This document shows positions 1 to 8,674 of a stretch of 64,000 nt of DNA, piece after piece. Source of the stretch: Marinobacter sp. GTDB taxonomy: Bacteria > Pseudomonadota > Gammaproteobacteria > Pseudomonadales > Oleiphilaceae. The notes beneath the pieces were generated by a model. It worked only from the letters and a program-made list of their open reading frames with translations, was not told the origin of the DNA and did not search any database. The DNA lies in assembly GCA_014359475.1 (NCBI GenBank), contig JACIZI010000017.1:1-64000 (forward strand), written 5' to 3'. The translations under genes and the position numbers were made by a program. Positions within the stretch are counted from its first letter, which is position 1. The number at the start of each line of letters is the position of its first letter.

Positions 1-86
1 GGTGCTTTCCAAAACCGTGGAGCGCCAGGGATGGCGCGACCCGAGCCCCCCATGGACGGGTTTACGGGCGTGTTTTGGAAAGCACC
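1..86. repeat. Palindromic repeat-like element with cloverleaf potential
   Basis: A perfect 15-bp inverted repeat joins positions 1-15 and 72-86. Inside it are two more stems: 22-27 with 32-37 (6 bp, GGGA loop) and 39-43 with 57-61 (5 bp). Folded, this is a three-way junction with a closing stem. It looks like a dispersed REP/MITE-type element rather than a simple terminator. Only one copy was noticed in the window. It may continue to the left, because the window begins on the outer stem. It lies about 57 bases before folA. Confidence 0.55.
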
Positions 87-143
87 CTCCGGCTCCCTCG
101 CAGCCCCCGAAACAGGCGGCCCAAACAAAATGAGGAAAACAAG

Positions 144-650
144 ATGAGAAAAGCGCTGATCGTCGCCATGTCCCGAAACAGGGTCATCGGCCGCAACAAC
201 AAGCTGCCCTGGTACCTCCCCGGCGACCTCAAATACTTCAAACAGGCCACCATGGGCAAACCCATCATCATGGGTCGCAAAACCTGGGACTCCATTGGCC
301 GCCCCCTGCCGGGGCGCATGAACGTCGTCATATCCCGCAATCCGGAATGGCAAGCCCCCGCCGGCACCGTGGCTGCAAAATCACTCGAAGAAGCCCTGGT
401 CAAAGCCGAAGCACAGGCCGAACTCGATGGAGGAGAGGAAGTGATGATCATCGGCGGTGGACAGATCTACACCGAGGCGCTGCCAATCGTTGACAGGATC
501 TACATCACCCAGGTGCACGCAGACGTGGAAGGGGATGCATTCTTTCCGGAAGTGAACTGGGACGAGTGGGAAGAAATCGGACGGGAGGATTTCTCCGCGT
601 CCGATAACAACCCTTATGACTACAGCTTCGTGGTCTATCAGCGAGGCTGA
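144..650 (+). CDS. folA: Dihydrofolate reductase
   Basis: Cytoplasmic enzyme that reduces dihydrofolate to tetrahydrofolate with NADPH. The 168-residue product has the usual DHFR length. It opens with an ALIVAMSRNRVIG strand and then has the LPWYLPGDLKYFK substrate-loop region, MGRKTWDSIGRPLPGR (NADPH-binding) and MIIGGGQIY near residue 100. An ATG at 144 with a GAGGA ribosome site 7 bases upstream fits the family start; an open extension back to 75 runs into the upstream repeat region and is rejected. The 3' end overlaps the converging helicase gene by 13 bases. Confidence 0.95.
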   Translation: MRKALIVAMSRNRVIGRNNKLPWYLPGDLKYFKQATMGKPIIMGRKTWDSIGRPLPGRMNVVISRNPEWQAPAGTVAAKSLEEALVKAEAQAELDGGEEVMIIGGGQIYTEALPIVDRIYITQVHADVEGDAFFPEVNWDEWEEIGREDFSASDNNPYDYSFVVYQRG

Positions 651-2146
651 TTCGGCGCGCCTTTCTTTTTGCCGCCGTGCTTCTTCTTACCCGCTGGCGG
701 CTGACCCTTGCCGGGGCCATTCCTGAAGTTGCGGGGGGCGGCTTTGCCGGGCCCTTTGCGGAAACCGCCCTTGCCGGGCGGCTTGCCACCCCGGCGCGGC
801 TCGGCAGAGATCTCCGGCAAGGCTTCCGGTGTATCCAGCGGCAGCGAGGCGGGCTGGGCGCTCTCCAGCCAGCAGGCCAGGGCCCCGGCCAGCATCGCCA
901 TATCCATATCATTGCGCTCGGCAATGTCATCCAGCAGCGCCATGCTGCGGGCCAGCTTGCCGTCCTCCGTGAAACCCAGTAACTGGGCCTCGAACTGCTC
1001 TACCCGCAGGCGCTGAAGGTCCTTGGGCGAAGGCAGTTGATATGGCTCCATCGGTGAATTCGTGGCTCGCTCCAGCGTGCGCAGCCAGCTGCGCTCCCGG
1101 GGGGTGACCAGCAGAATTGCCTTGCCGGAACGTCCGGCACGGCCGGTGCGGCCCACCCGGTGGATATAGGCTTCGGTATCGTAGGGCACGTCGTAGTTGA
1201 TGACGTGGGTGACGCGCTCCACGTCCAGTCCTCGTGCGGCAACGTCTGTCGCAACGATAATGTCCTTGCGGCCACGTTTCAGATCTTCCACCGTCTGTTC
1301 CCGCTGCCGCTGGTTCAGGTCACCGTTCAGAGGTGCAACGGCATGTCCCCGCGCCGACAGCTTTTCCGCCAGCAGCGTGGTTTCCGCCTTGGTGCGTACA
1401 AAGATGATCACACCGTCTGTGGGTTCCACCTCCAGAATCCGGGTCAGGGCATCCAGCTTGCGTTCCGCGTAGACGGGCAGCACGAACTGGGCAATCCGTT
1501 CCACGGTGCGGGTTTCACTCTTGATGCGAACTTCTGTCGCATCTTTCAGGTAGGTGCGGGCCACCTTCTGGATCTGCGGCGGCATGGTCGCGGAGAACAG
1601 TGCCCGCTGGCAGTTGTCCGGCACCTTCGAGAGAATCGCTTCCACATCATCGATAAAGCCCATGCGCAGCATTTCGTCAGCTTCATCCAGCACCAGGGCC
1701 TTGAGGCTATCCAGCTTCAGAGTACCGCGGCGGAGGTGGTCCAATAGCCGGCCCGGCGTGCCGACAATAACCTGGGCGCCGCGTTTCAGGGCCTGCAGTT
1801 GCGGACGGAAATCCTGGCCGCCATAGACTGGCAACACATGAAAGCGTTCGAACTTGCTGGCATAGGTCGTGAAGGCCTCGGCCACCTGGATGGCCAGCTC
1901 CCGGGTCGGGGCCAGGACCAGAATTTGCGGTTCACTGAGCGAGGCATCAATGCGGCTCAGCAACGGCAGCGCGAAGGCCGCGGTCTTGCCGGTGCCGGTC
2001 TGGGCCACGCCCAGCAGGTGATGGCCACTGAGCAGGGCCGGGATGGCCTCTGCCTGAATCGGAGTGGGTGTTTCGTAGCCAACAGCTATAATGGCCTCAA
2101 GAACGGTTGCGTCCAGACCCAGGTCGGCAAAGGATTGTTCTGACAT
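638..2146 (-). CDS. DEAD-box ATP-dependent RNA helicase
   Basis: RNA-unwinding ATPase of the DeaD/CsdA-RhlE group, probably acting in ribosome assembly or mRNA decay. The 502-residue product shows the Q motif (residues about 6-31), Walker A AQTGTGKT (48-55), DEAD (154-157), SAT (185-187) and HRVGRTGR (329-336). After the helicase core comes a short helical region and then, from about 450, a Lys/Gly/Pro-rich basic tail. The longer DeaD RNA-binding domain is not seen, so no gene symbol is given. Start 2146 gives the standard MSEQSFADLGL beginning; a 26-residue upstream extension is unlikely. It converges on and overlaps folA by 13 bases. Confidence 0.9.
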   Translation of the reverse strand: MSEQSFADLGLDATVLEAIIAVGYETPTPIQAEAIPALLSGHHLLGVAQTGTGKTAAFALPLLSRIDASLSEPQILVLAPTRELAIQVAEAFTTYASKFERFHVLPVYGGQDFRPQLQALKRGAQVIVGTPGRLLDHLRRGTLKLDSLKALVLDEADEMLRMGFIDDVEAILSKVPDNCQRALFSATMPPQIQKVARTYLKDATEVRIKSETRTVERIAQFVLPVYAERKLDALTRILEVEPTDGVIIFVRTKAETTLLAEKLSARGHAVAPLNGDLNQRQREQTVEDLKRGRKDIIVATDVAARGLDVERVTHVINYDVPYDTEAYIHRVGRTGRAGRSGKAILLVTPRERSWLRTLERATNSPMEPYQLPSPKDLQRLRVEQFEAQLLGFTEDGKLARSMALLDDIAERNDMDMAMLAGALACWLESAQPASLPLDTPEALPEISAEPRRGGKPPGKGGFRKGPGKAAPRNFRNGPGKGQPPAGKKKHGGKKKGAPNQPR

Positions 2147-2174
2147 GAAATTACTCGGTATACGGAAGGTGAAC

Positions 2175-2207
2175 CACACCTTTGGTGTGTATGCTGGCTC
2201 AATTATA
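2175..2207 (-). promoter_or_regulatory. Helicase leader: candidate -10 and small hairpin
   Basis: On the minus strand a perfect TATAAT lies at 2207-2202, without a good -35 at 17 bases. It is followed by a 6-bp hairpin with an AAA loop (2175-2180 with 2184-2189), about 30 bases before the helicase ATG. The structured leader is visible in the sequence. That it controls the gene, as in cold-inducible helicases, is inference. Confidence 0.35.
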
Positions 2208-2310
2208 GCGGGAAAACGCAACAATTAGTATGTAAAATCCCACGGTTAAGTAGGTAGTTGCCGCTCCTCAGGCAGGCTGCGGCTTTGGTTTACCCGTCAG
2301 GAGCCTGATT

Positions 2311-3102
2311 ATGACATTCGATGAATTGCTGGAAACCGGCCGTGGTGCAAACGAACTGGTCATCCCTGAAAGCTGGGCTCAGGGGCGGGCGAGCTTTGGT
2401 GGCGTGGTCGCCGGGCTGGTGTTTGACCGGATGCAGCGGCAGGTGGCTCCGGGTCGGCCCATGAGAGCTCTGCAGGTGTCATTTGTTGGCCCGGTGGTTC
2501 CCGGCAAACCCATGACAGTGACATCGGAGCTGCTCAGGGAGGGCAAGAGTGCCTCCCAGACGCTGGGGCGGATTAGCCAGGGCGATGCTACCTGCGTGGT
2601 GGCGACAGCGAACTTCGGTGCTGACCGGGAATCCGTTGTGCAGGTGTCCGGACGTTATCCGGCACCGGACTTCAAGGCACCTGAAGACAGTCAACCCATA
2701 CCCCAGGTTCCCGGGGTGACCCCACCCTTCACACAGCACATTGAAGCCCGGTGGGCTGTCGGGAGTGTGCCGTTTACTGGTTGCGACAGCCTGCAGATGG
2801 GCGGCTGGATGCGTTTTACGGAAACCCCGGAAAGCATCAGCGATGCCCATCTGGTCGCGCTGGTGGATGCCTGGCCTCCCGCCGTATTACCGATGCTGCG
2901 GAAGCCAGCACCGGCCAGCACCCTGAGTTGGTCATTGGACGTGCTCCATCCGCGCCCTGAAATCCAGCCCGGGGAATGGCTGATGTATCTGGCGACGGTG
3001 GATCAGGCGGAAGCCGGTTATGGCCATACTCAGGCGCAAATCTGGAATAAGAAGGGTGAGTTGGTGGCGTTGAGCCGTCAGACGGTAACGGTGTTCGGTT
3101 AG
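2311..3102 (+). CDS. TesB-like acyl-CoA thioesterase family protein
   Basis: Predicted thioester hydrolase with a double hot-dog fold, 263 residues. The N-terminal half carries the ASFGGVVAGL segment and LQVSFVGPVVPGKP, typical of the 4HBT_3/TesB_3 family. The second half has VALVDAWPPAVL, where the Asp matches the catalytic Asp of TesB-type enzymes. The substrate is likely a medium or long acyl-CoA but cannot be read from sequence. ATG at 2311 has AGGAGCC upstream. It is transcribed divergently from the helicase and convergently with the dehalogenase homologue. Confidence 0.75.
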   Translation: MTFDELLETGRGANELVIPESWAQGRASFGGVVAGLVFDRMQRQVAPGRPMRALQVSFVGPVVPGKPMTVTSELLREGKSASQTLGRISQGDATCVVATANFGADRESVVQVSGRYPAPDFKAPEDSQPIPQVPGVTPPFTQHIEARWAVGSVPFTGCDSLQMGGWMRFTETPESISDAHLVALVDAWPPAVLPMLRKPAPASTLSWSLDVLHPRPEIQPGEWLMYLATVDQAEAGYGHTQAQIWNKKGELVALSRQTVTVFG

Positions 3103-3167
3103 CAGCCTGTCGGACTTAAGCAATCGTCGCGAGCAAGGTGAGAAAGCGAGCGAGGGGCGGCCCGTGG

Positions 3168-4067
3168 TCAGGCTGCCCGCTGGCTTTTGCAGGCATCGAT
3201 AATGATGCGAGCAAACGCTTCCGGAGAATCCTCCTGCAGGAAGTGACCTCCATGCAGAGTAATATGCGGCTGGCCATGGGCACCGGGTATGCGCTTCTGC
3301 ATGTGCCGCTCGCCACCACGGGTAATCGGGTCGCCGTTACTGAAGCAGGTAATAAACGGCTTTTTCCATCTCTCCAGCACCTGCCATGCGGCACGATTGG
3401 CGGCGCTGGCGGGATCTTCTGCCGTTACCGGCACCAGTTTCGGGAACGCCCTTGCGCCTGCCTTGTACTCAGGGCCGGGAAAGGGCGCTTCATAGGCGGC
3501 CAGCTCGCACCGGCTGAGGGCGCGCTCAGTGCCCATCTGCACAATGCGGCCAACCGGAAACCATGGGCTATGGGTGGCAAAGGCCTTCCACAGGGTAAAG
3601 ACCAGCGGGACCGGGGTTTCGCCGGTGGGTAACATGCCGTTGCCCACGATGATGCGGCGGAAACGCTCCGGATGCTCGGCGGCCAGCCGCAGCCCCAGCA
3701 GGGAGCCCCAGTTCTGGCACACCAGTGTGATGTTATGCAGATCCAGCTGCTCCAGCCAGGCGGTCAGCCAGGCCATGTGGCGCTCGTAACTGTAATCCTC
3801 GATGGCGGCCGGTTTGTCCGACTTGCCGAAACCGATCAGGTCCGGTGCCAGCACCCGATGGCCGGCATCGGCCACCGGCATGATCATGTGCCGGTACAGG
3901 TAAGACCATGAGGGTTCGCCGTGCAGCATCAGTACCGGGTCCGCACAGCAGGGGCCTTCGTCTACATAGTGCATCCTCAGTCCTGGCTCAACATCCAGGT
4001 AGTGAGGTAAGAAGGGATAGTCCGGAAGGCCTGAAAAGCGGTCTTCATCGGTTCTCAGAATACGCAT
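3168..4067 (-). CDS. Haloalkane dehalogenase homologue (HLD-I type) with Asn in place of the nucleophile Asp
   Basis: Alpha/beta-hydrolase of 299 residues closely matching the haloalkane dehalogenase I subfamily: HGEPSW (residues 49-54), DLIGFGKSDKP (76-86), a nucleophile elbow CQNWGS (117-122), an acid in GDP (Asp246) and GGHF with His275. These enzymes cleave carbon-halogen bonds through an Asp nucleophile. Here that residue is Asn119, codon AAC (GTT on the plus strand at 3711-3713), while Glu51, Trp120, Asp246 and His275 are kept. The activity may therefore be absent, altered or dependent on deamidation. Nothing else suggests decay: the frame is intact and codon use is ordinary. It is a single gene facing the thioesterase gene. 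Confidence 0.85.
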   Translation of the reverse strand: MRILRTDEDRFSGLPDYPFLPHYLDVEPGLRMHYVDEGPCCADPVLMLHGEPSWSYLYRHMIMPVADAGHRVLAPDLIGFGKSDKPAAIEDYSYERHMAWLTAWLEQLDLHNITLVCQNWGSLLGLRLAAEHPERFRRIIVGNGMLPTGETPVPLVFTLWKAFATHSPWFPVGRIVQMGTERALSRCELAAYEAPFPGPEYKAGARAFPKLVPVTAEDPASAANRAAWQVLERWKKPFITCFSNGDPITRGGERHMQKRIPGAHGQPHITLHGGHFLQEDSPEAFARIIIDACKSQRAA

Positions 4068-4192
4068 GCCATCGACTGTCCTGACTGATCAGTTGCGTGT
4101 TTGCAACGGAAATTGCGAGCGTCAGCAATCAGGATAAAGCACTTTGCATTCTGCTGTGTTTGGTTTGCGTAACAGAGCGTTGCCGGTTTGAA

Positions 4193-4441
4193 TCAGGAGG
4201 CAATAGCGAACAACCGCTCGGGGTTTTCGACTTTTTCCAGGGCACTGTCACAGCAGTTCACCGCACCGCAATCGTCGGCAGAGCAAAGGGCGATGACGCG
4301 GCATTCGTTGCCGTAGCGGTTGTCATCCCGGTTACGGAAAATCCGGGTCCGGGAGAGAATGGAATCGCAGTGACCGCACAGCAGGGTGGGCACAGCGCTG
4401 TTCTCTGCCAGACGCGCAATGTAATGTTCGTTAATAGTCAT
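4193..4441 (-). CDS. Small cysteine-rich protein of unknown function
   Basis: An 82-residue protein with seven cysteines: a CGHC pair at 22-25, C47, C53, C58 and an adjacent pair C63-C64. The spacing suggests zinc or iron binding, but no known finger family is recognised. A strong AAGGAG site lies about 8 bases before the ATG at 4441, so translation is credible. It has no signal peptide or membrane segment. It stands alone on the minus strand between the dehalogenase homologue and another small unknown gene. Confidence 0.65.
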   Translation of the reverse strand: MTINEHYIARLAENSAVPTLLCGHCDSILSRTRIFRNRDDNRYGNECRVIALCSADDCGAVNCCDSALEKVENPERLFAIAS

Positions 4442-4543
4442 AAATCAGCTCCTTTAACTGTGTCATCATAACGGCCGGATATGACAGAACCGGGACAGGG
4501 CCCGCGAGCAAATGTTTGATATGCCCGGAACGACAGTGTCGGA

Positions 4544-4915
4544 TCAGGCTGCCGGGTCGCCCGGAACGGGGCGCCGGTTGGAGCGCTTATCCTCCCACTC
4601 CAGCTCCTTTGGGTCATACCAGCCGATCCGGTCCAGCACCTTGTCCCGGGTCACCGGGGACAGGGTGGGCCAGAGACCCATGAACTCCTCCAGGCCGCGT
4701 TCCCTCTGGCGTTGCTGTTTGCTCTGCAAGCGGTTGATAATACGGGGTAACTGCAAGGCTTCGCCGAGCTGTCCGGGCACCAGCACTTGCTGGCCCATCA
4801 CCTTGCGACGGTGCATTCGGGCGGCCAGCACCTGCTGCAGGGCAGTAGCTGCCTTCAGAGCCGTTTCAGAGCTGAAGTTTTCTGTTCCGGACATGGGACC
4901 TGTTTGTTCAATCAT
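4544..4915 (-). CDS. Hypothetical helical protein
   Basis: A 123-residue protein, not recognised. It is mostly polar and predicted helical, with a basic middle (RMHRRK, RLQSKQQRQRERG) and a C-terminal part rich in Trp/Tyr and charged residues (WYDPKELEWEDKRSNRR). There is no signal peptide or membrane span. A second ATG at 4894 could be the true start, since neither has a strong ribosome site. It is oriented away from the permease gene that starts at 5004. Confidence 0.55.
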   Translation of the reverse strand: MIEQTGPMSGTENFSSETALKAATALQQVLAARMHRRKVMGQQVLVPGQLGEALQLPRIINRLQSKQQRQRERGLEEFMGLWPTLSPVTRDKVLDRIGWYDPKELEWEDKRSNRRPVPGDPAA

Positions 4916-5003
4916 CTGTTTGTTAAATGATCATTAACCGTCCACTATAACCTGAAAAAACGCCGGAGCTCCAGTACCCTGGCGGATGCAGAAAGGGAAC
5001 TCT

Positions 5004-6113
5004 ATGGTTTACGAAACACTTGAGCGTCGGACATTTCTCGCCACCCTGATTCTGGTTACCCTGGCGTTCATCTGGCTTATGCTGCCTTTTGCCGGCCCGA
5101 TCTTCTGGGCGGTGGCGATTGCGCTGATCTTCCATCCGGTGCAGAACTGGCTGGCCGACCGTCTGGGAGACCACCGTTCACTGGTAGCCCTGATTACTCT
5201 GGCCATCTGTATGACCATCGTGGTGATACCGGTGCTGGTGCTGTCGGCATCGCTGGTGGCGGAAGGCCTGGGGCTTTATCAGAAAATCCAGGCCGGGGAG
5301 GTCCGGCCGGGCGAATACATTGACCGGGTGGTGGAGTCTTTCCCCGCCATCGAGTCCTTTCTTGGCCAGTTCAATCTGGAGTTCGGAGAATTGCGCGATC
5401 GGGCCGTCAGCGCCTTCATGGGCGGTAGTCAGTTCCTCGCGAAGCAGGCCCTCGGGTTGGGGCAGAATACATTCCAGTTTTTCCTGGGGCTGGCGCTGAT
5501 GGTCTACCTGGCGTTTTTCCTGCTGCGTGATGGCGATCGGCTGGTGGCCCTGCTGATCCGCGCTATTCCCCTGGGTGACGAACGTGAGCGGCTGTTATTT
5601 GACAAGTTCGCCGAGGTGACCCGGGCCACGGTGAAGGGCAATCTTCTGATTGCCATTATCCAGGGGGGGCTGGGGGGCTTCATTTTCTGGATTCTGGGCC
5701 TAAATGCCGCGTTGTTGTGGGGGGTGGTGATGGCCATTGTGTCATTGCTTCCCGCGGTGGGTGCCGCTCTGGTGTGGGTGCCTGTGGCTATCTATCTGGC
5801 GGCGGTGGGTGACCTGGTGTCCTCGATCGTGTTGACTGCCTTCGGGGTGGTGGTGATCGGGCTGGCGGATAACCTGCTGCGTCCGGTGTTTGTCGGGCGG
5901 GATACCAGGCTGCCGGATTACATTGTACTGTTGTCCACCCTCGGCGGTATTGTCATGTTCGGTTTGAATGGTTTTGTCATGGGCCCGCTGGTGGCGGCCC
6001 TTTTCATGGCGTTCTGGGGCATTTTTATTCGCGAGTTCGGGGAGGAATCGGCGGTTGTTGGTGGGAAACCTGCTGTTACAGAAGGCAACGGAGATGGCAC
6101 TGACAAGCACTGA
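5004..6113 (+). CDS. AI-2E family transporter (YdiK/PerM-like permease)
   Basis: Inner-membrane protein of 369 residues with the AI-2E transporter family layout. Two N-terminal spans are followed by a soluble helical stretch (roughly residues 80-150) and then clustered hydrophobic spans, including GLALMVYLAFFLLRDG and the conserved LADNLLRPVFVGR near the C-terminus. Substrate unknown; members have been linked to quorum-signal export or Na+/H+ antiport. ATG 5004 follows AAAGGGA at good spacing and is preferred over 4986. It appears monocistronic. Confidence 0.8.
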   Translation: MVYETLERRTFLATLILVTLAFIWLMLPFAGPIFWAVAIALIFHPVQNWLADRLGDHRSLVALITLAICMTIVVIPVLVLSASLVAEGLGLYQKIQAGEVRPGEYIDRVVESFPAIESFLGQFNLEFGELRDRAVSAFMGGSQFLAKQALGLGQNTFQFFLGLALMVYLAFFLLRDGDRLVALLIRAIPLGDERERLLFDKFAEVTRATVKGNLLIAIIQGGLGGFIFWILGLNAALLWGVVMAIVSLLPAVGAALVWVPVAIYLAAVGDLVSSIVLTAFGVVVIGLADNLLRPVFVGRDTRLPDYIVLLSTLGGIVMFGLNGFVMGPLVAALFMAFWGIFIREFGEESAVVGGKPAVTEGNGDGTDKH

Positions 6114-6200
6114 AATTGTGATAGGCTTTGAGTTATCCGAGCGACACTGCCGGTGCAGCCATTGCCCGGCCACAGAACAATAACTGCTGGAGAAAACGCC

Positions 6201-6605
6201 ATGATCAGACCTTCCGCCCGCCGGAATTACCTTTCAGCCCTGGCTGGTGTGCTGCTGGCCGGTACGTTTGCCGCAACCCCGGTGTCCGCCAATGAAGTGG
6301 TGGCCCTGAAAAATGCGCTTTATGGTGCCGGGTACGAAATCAAAAACGTAACCCCCGAAATGGATGCCGCCACCCGTTCCGCGCTGGAATCCTACCAGCA
6401 GTCCCAGGCACTCATGGTTACCGGAGAGCTGGATGCGGTGACCCGTGAGTCCCTGGGAATAGGCGGGGTTAGCCCGGCCGCTGGTGCCGCTGTTCCGTCA
6501 CCAACCCGCTCCTCCCCGGCATCGGCACCGGCACCAGCGAAAAAGCCAAAGAGTGATGCAAAAGAAAAAGAGGCGGAAGACGGCGGCGGCTGGTCGTTCT
6601 GGTAA
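6201..6605 (+). CDS. Secreted peptidoglycan-binding-domain-like protein
   Basis: A 134-residue exported protein. An Arg-rich start and hydrophobic segment end in a likely signal-peptidase site near TPVSA-NE (about residue 30). Residues about 32-83 resemble a PG_binding_1 three-helix domain (ALKNALYGAGYEI...LESYQQSQ...GELDAVTRESLGI). The rest is a low-complexity Ala/Pro/Ser linker and a charged tail ending in GGGWSFW. A GGAG site lies about 8 bases before ATG 6201. A role in envelope binding is inferred from the domain only. Confidence 0.65.
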   Translation: MIRPSARRNYLSALAGVLLAGTFAATPVSANEVVALKNALYGAGYEIKNVTPEMDAATRSALESYQQSQALMVTGELDAVTRESLGIGGVSPAAGAAVPSPTRSSPASAPAPAKKPKSDAKEKEAEDGGGWSFW

Positions 6606-6636
6606 AGGCCCCGGGCAGCTTCATCGCCCTTAATAA

Positions 6637-6668
6637 AAAGCCCGCAAGGTGTCTGCCATGCGGGCTTT
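6637..6668. terminator. Rho-independent terminator, probably bidirectional
   Basis: A 10-bp perfect stem (6637-6646 with 6659-6668), AAAGCCCGCA paired with TGCGGGCTTT, encloses a 12-base loop. T-rich sequence follows on the plus strand and AAT/TAAT sequence flanks the other side. It sits between the converging secreted-protein gene and ilvD. Confidence 0.8.
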
Positions 6669-6686
6669 CTTGTGCATTGAACGGAA

Positions 6687-8522
6687 TCAGTCGAGTTTGT
6701 CGAGATCCCGGACAGCGCCTTTATCGGCACTGGTGGCCAGCAGGGCGTAGGCCTTGAGTGCTGCCGATACCTTCCGTGTGCGTGCGCTATCGGGCTTCCA
6801 GCCTTTGGCGTTCCGGGCTGTGCGGCGTTTGTCCAGTTCGTCGTTGCTGACCTGGGCGTTGATGCTGCGGTTTGGAATATCGATCAGGATGGTATCGCCA
6901 TTCTCGATCAGACCGATGGCTCCGCCGGCGGCAGCTTCCGGTGACGCGTGGCCAATCGACAGGCCGGAGGTGCCGCCAGAGAAACGGCCGTCCGTCAGCA
7001 GGGCGCACTCCTTGCCCAGACCCCTGGATTTCAGATAACTGGTGGGGTAAAGCATTTCCTGCATGCCGGGGCCGCCTTTCGGGCCTTCGTAGCGGATGAT
7101 AACGACGTCTCCGGGTTTGACCTCATCACCCAGAATGCCTTCCACAGCGGAGTCCTGGCTTTCGTAGACCCGCGCGGTGCCTTCAAACACGTAGATGCTT
7201 TCGTCCACCCCGGCGGTTTTTACCACGCAGCCGTCCATTGCGATATTGCCGTACAGCACCGCCAGACCGCCTTCGGATGAATAGGCGTGCGCCACGGAAC
7301 GAATACAGCCGTTTTCCCGGTCTCCGTCCAGGCTTGGCCAGCGGGTGCTCTGGCTGAAGGCGGTCTGGGTGGGAATGCCCGCCGGGCCGGCCTTGTAGAA
7401 CTCCACTACCTCCGGGGTGGGCGACCGCATGATGTCCCACACCTGCAGGGCCTCTTGCATGGTCTTGCTGTGTACTGTGGGCAGGTCGGTATTGATCAGC
7501 CCGCCCCGCTCCAGCTCGCCCAGAATGCCCATGATGCCGCCGGCCCGGTGCACGTCTTCCATGTGATACAGGGGCGAGTTGGGGGCCACCTTGCACAGCT
7601 GGGGTACCTTGCGGGACAACCGGTCGATATCGGCCATGGTGAAATCCACCTGGCCTTCCTGGGCGGCGGCCAGCAGGTGCAGGATGGTGTTGGTGGACCC
7701 GCCCATGGCGATGTCCATGGTCATGGCGTTCTGGAAGGCTTCCAGGGAGGCAATGCTGCGGGGCAGCACACTGGCATCATTCTGTTCGTAGTAGCGTCTG
7801 GCATTTTCCACAATCTGGCGACCGGCGCTCCGGAACAGCTCTTCCCGGTCGGCATGGGTGGCCAGCAGGGAGCCGTTGCCGGGTAGTGCCAGGCCGATGG
7901 CTTCGGTCAGGCAGTTCATGGAGTTGGCGGTGAACATACCGGAGCAGGAGCCGCAGGTAGGACAGGCGCTGCGTTCATACTCCTCAACCATCTCGTCCGT
8001 TGCGGTGGGATCTGCGGCGATGACCATCGCATCTACCAGGTCCAGTTTGTGCTCGGACAACCTGGTCTTGCCGGCTTCCATGGGGCCGCCGGAGACGAAG
8101 ATAGCCGGAATATTCAGACGCATGGCGGCCATCAGCATGCCCGGAGTGATCTTGTCGCAGTTGGAAATGCACACCAGGGCATCGGCGCAGTGAGCGTTTA
8201 CCATGTACTCCACTGAGTCGGCAATGATTTCCCGGGAGGGCAGGGAGTAGAGCATGCCGTCGTGGCCCATGGCGATACCGTCGTCCACTGCAATGGTGTT
8301 GAATTCCTTGGCCACGCCACCGACCGCTTCGATTTCGCGGCAGACCAGCTGGCCGAGGTCTTTCAGGTGCACATGCCCCGGCACAAACTGGGTAAAGGAG
8401 TTGGCAACAGCGATGATCGGCTTGCCGAAATCGTTATCCTTCATGCCGGTGGCGCGCCAGAGGGCTCTGGCACCGGCCATGTTGCGGCCGGCGGTGGAGG
8501 TATGGGAACGGTACTGGGGCAT
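6687..8522 (-). CDS. ilvD: Dihydroxy-acid dehydratase
   Basis: Iron-sulfur dehydratase of branched-chain amino acid synthesis that converts dihydroxy-isovalerate and dihydroxy-methylvalerate to the 2-oxo acids. The 611-residue product has the family length. Cluster-ligand motifs are CISNCDK (Cys122) and CPTCGSC (Cys187-Cys193), followed by [19 protein letters not shown] near the C-terminus. Start 8522 gives [22 protein letters not shown], the usual beginning; a 50-residue upstream reading is unlikely. It is divergent from the LON-domain gene and converges on a terminator. Confidence 0.95.
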   Translation of the reverse strand: MPQYRSHTSTAGRNMAGARALWRATGMKDNDFGKPIIAVANSFTQFVPGHVHLKDLGQLVCREIEAVGGVAKEFNTIAVDDGIAMGHDGMLYSLPSREIIADSVEYMVNAHCADALVCISNCDKITPGMLMAAMRLNIPAIFVSGGPMEAGKTRLSEHKLDLVDAMVIAADPTATDEMVEEYERSACPTCGSCSGMFTANSMNCLTEAIGLALPGNGSLLATHADREELFRSAGRQIVENARRYYEQNDASVLPRSIASLEAFQNAMTMDIAMGGSTNTILHLLAAAQEGQVDFTMADIDRLSRKVPQLCKVAPNSPLYHMEDVHRAGGIMGILGELERGGLINTDLPTVHSKTMQEALQVWDIMRSPTPEVVEFYKAGPAGIPTQTAFSQSTRWPSLDGDRENGCIRSVAHAYSSEGGLAVLYGNIAMDGCVVKTAGVDESIYVFEGTARVYESQDSAVEGILGDEVKPGDVVIIRYEGPKGGPGMQEMLYPTSYLKSRGLGKECALLTDGRFSGGTSGLSIGHASPEAAAGGAIGLIENGDTILIDIPNRSINAQVSNDELDKRRTARNAKGWKPDSARTRKVSAALKAYALLATSADKGAVRDLDKLD

Positions 8523-8674
8523 GGTCTGGGTTCTCTCCGCAATGTCTGACTGATACAAGGGCCCGTAAGAATACCAGAATCCCGGTGTTTCGCATGACGG
8601 AAACCACAACCAGAGACTACAATGAGAAAATTGCCGGTCGATCCGCAGTTGCAGATATGGTGAAATCAACAATA

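Noticed and set aside
8523-8672. 50-residue N-terminal extension of ilvD
   Set aside because: The family begins at MPQYRS; the upstream residues are aromatic-rich and unlike any transit or signal sequence.
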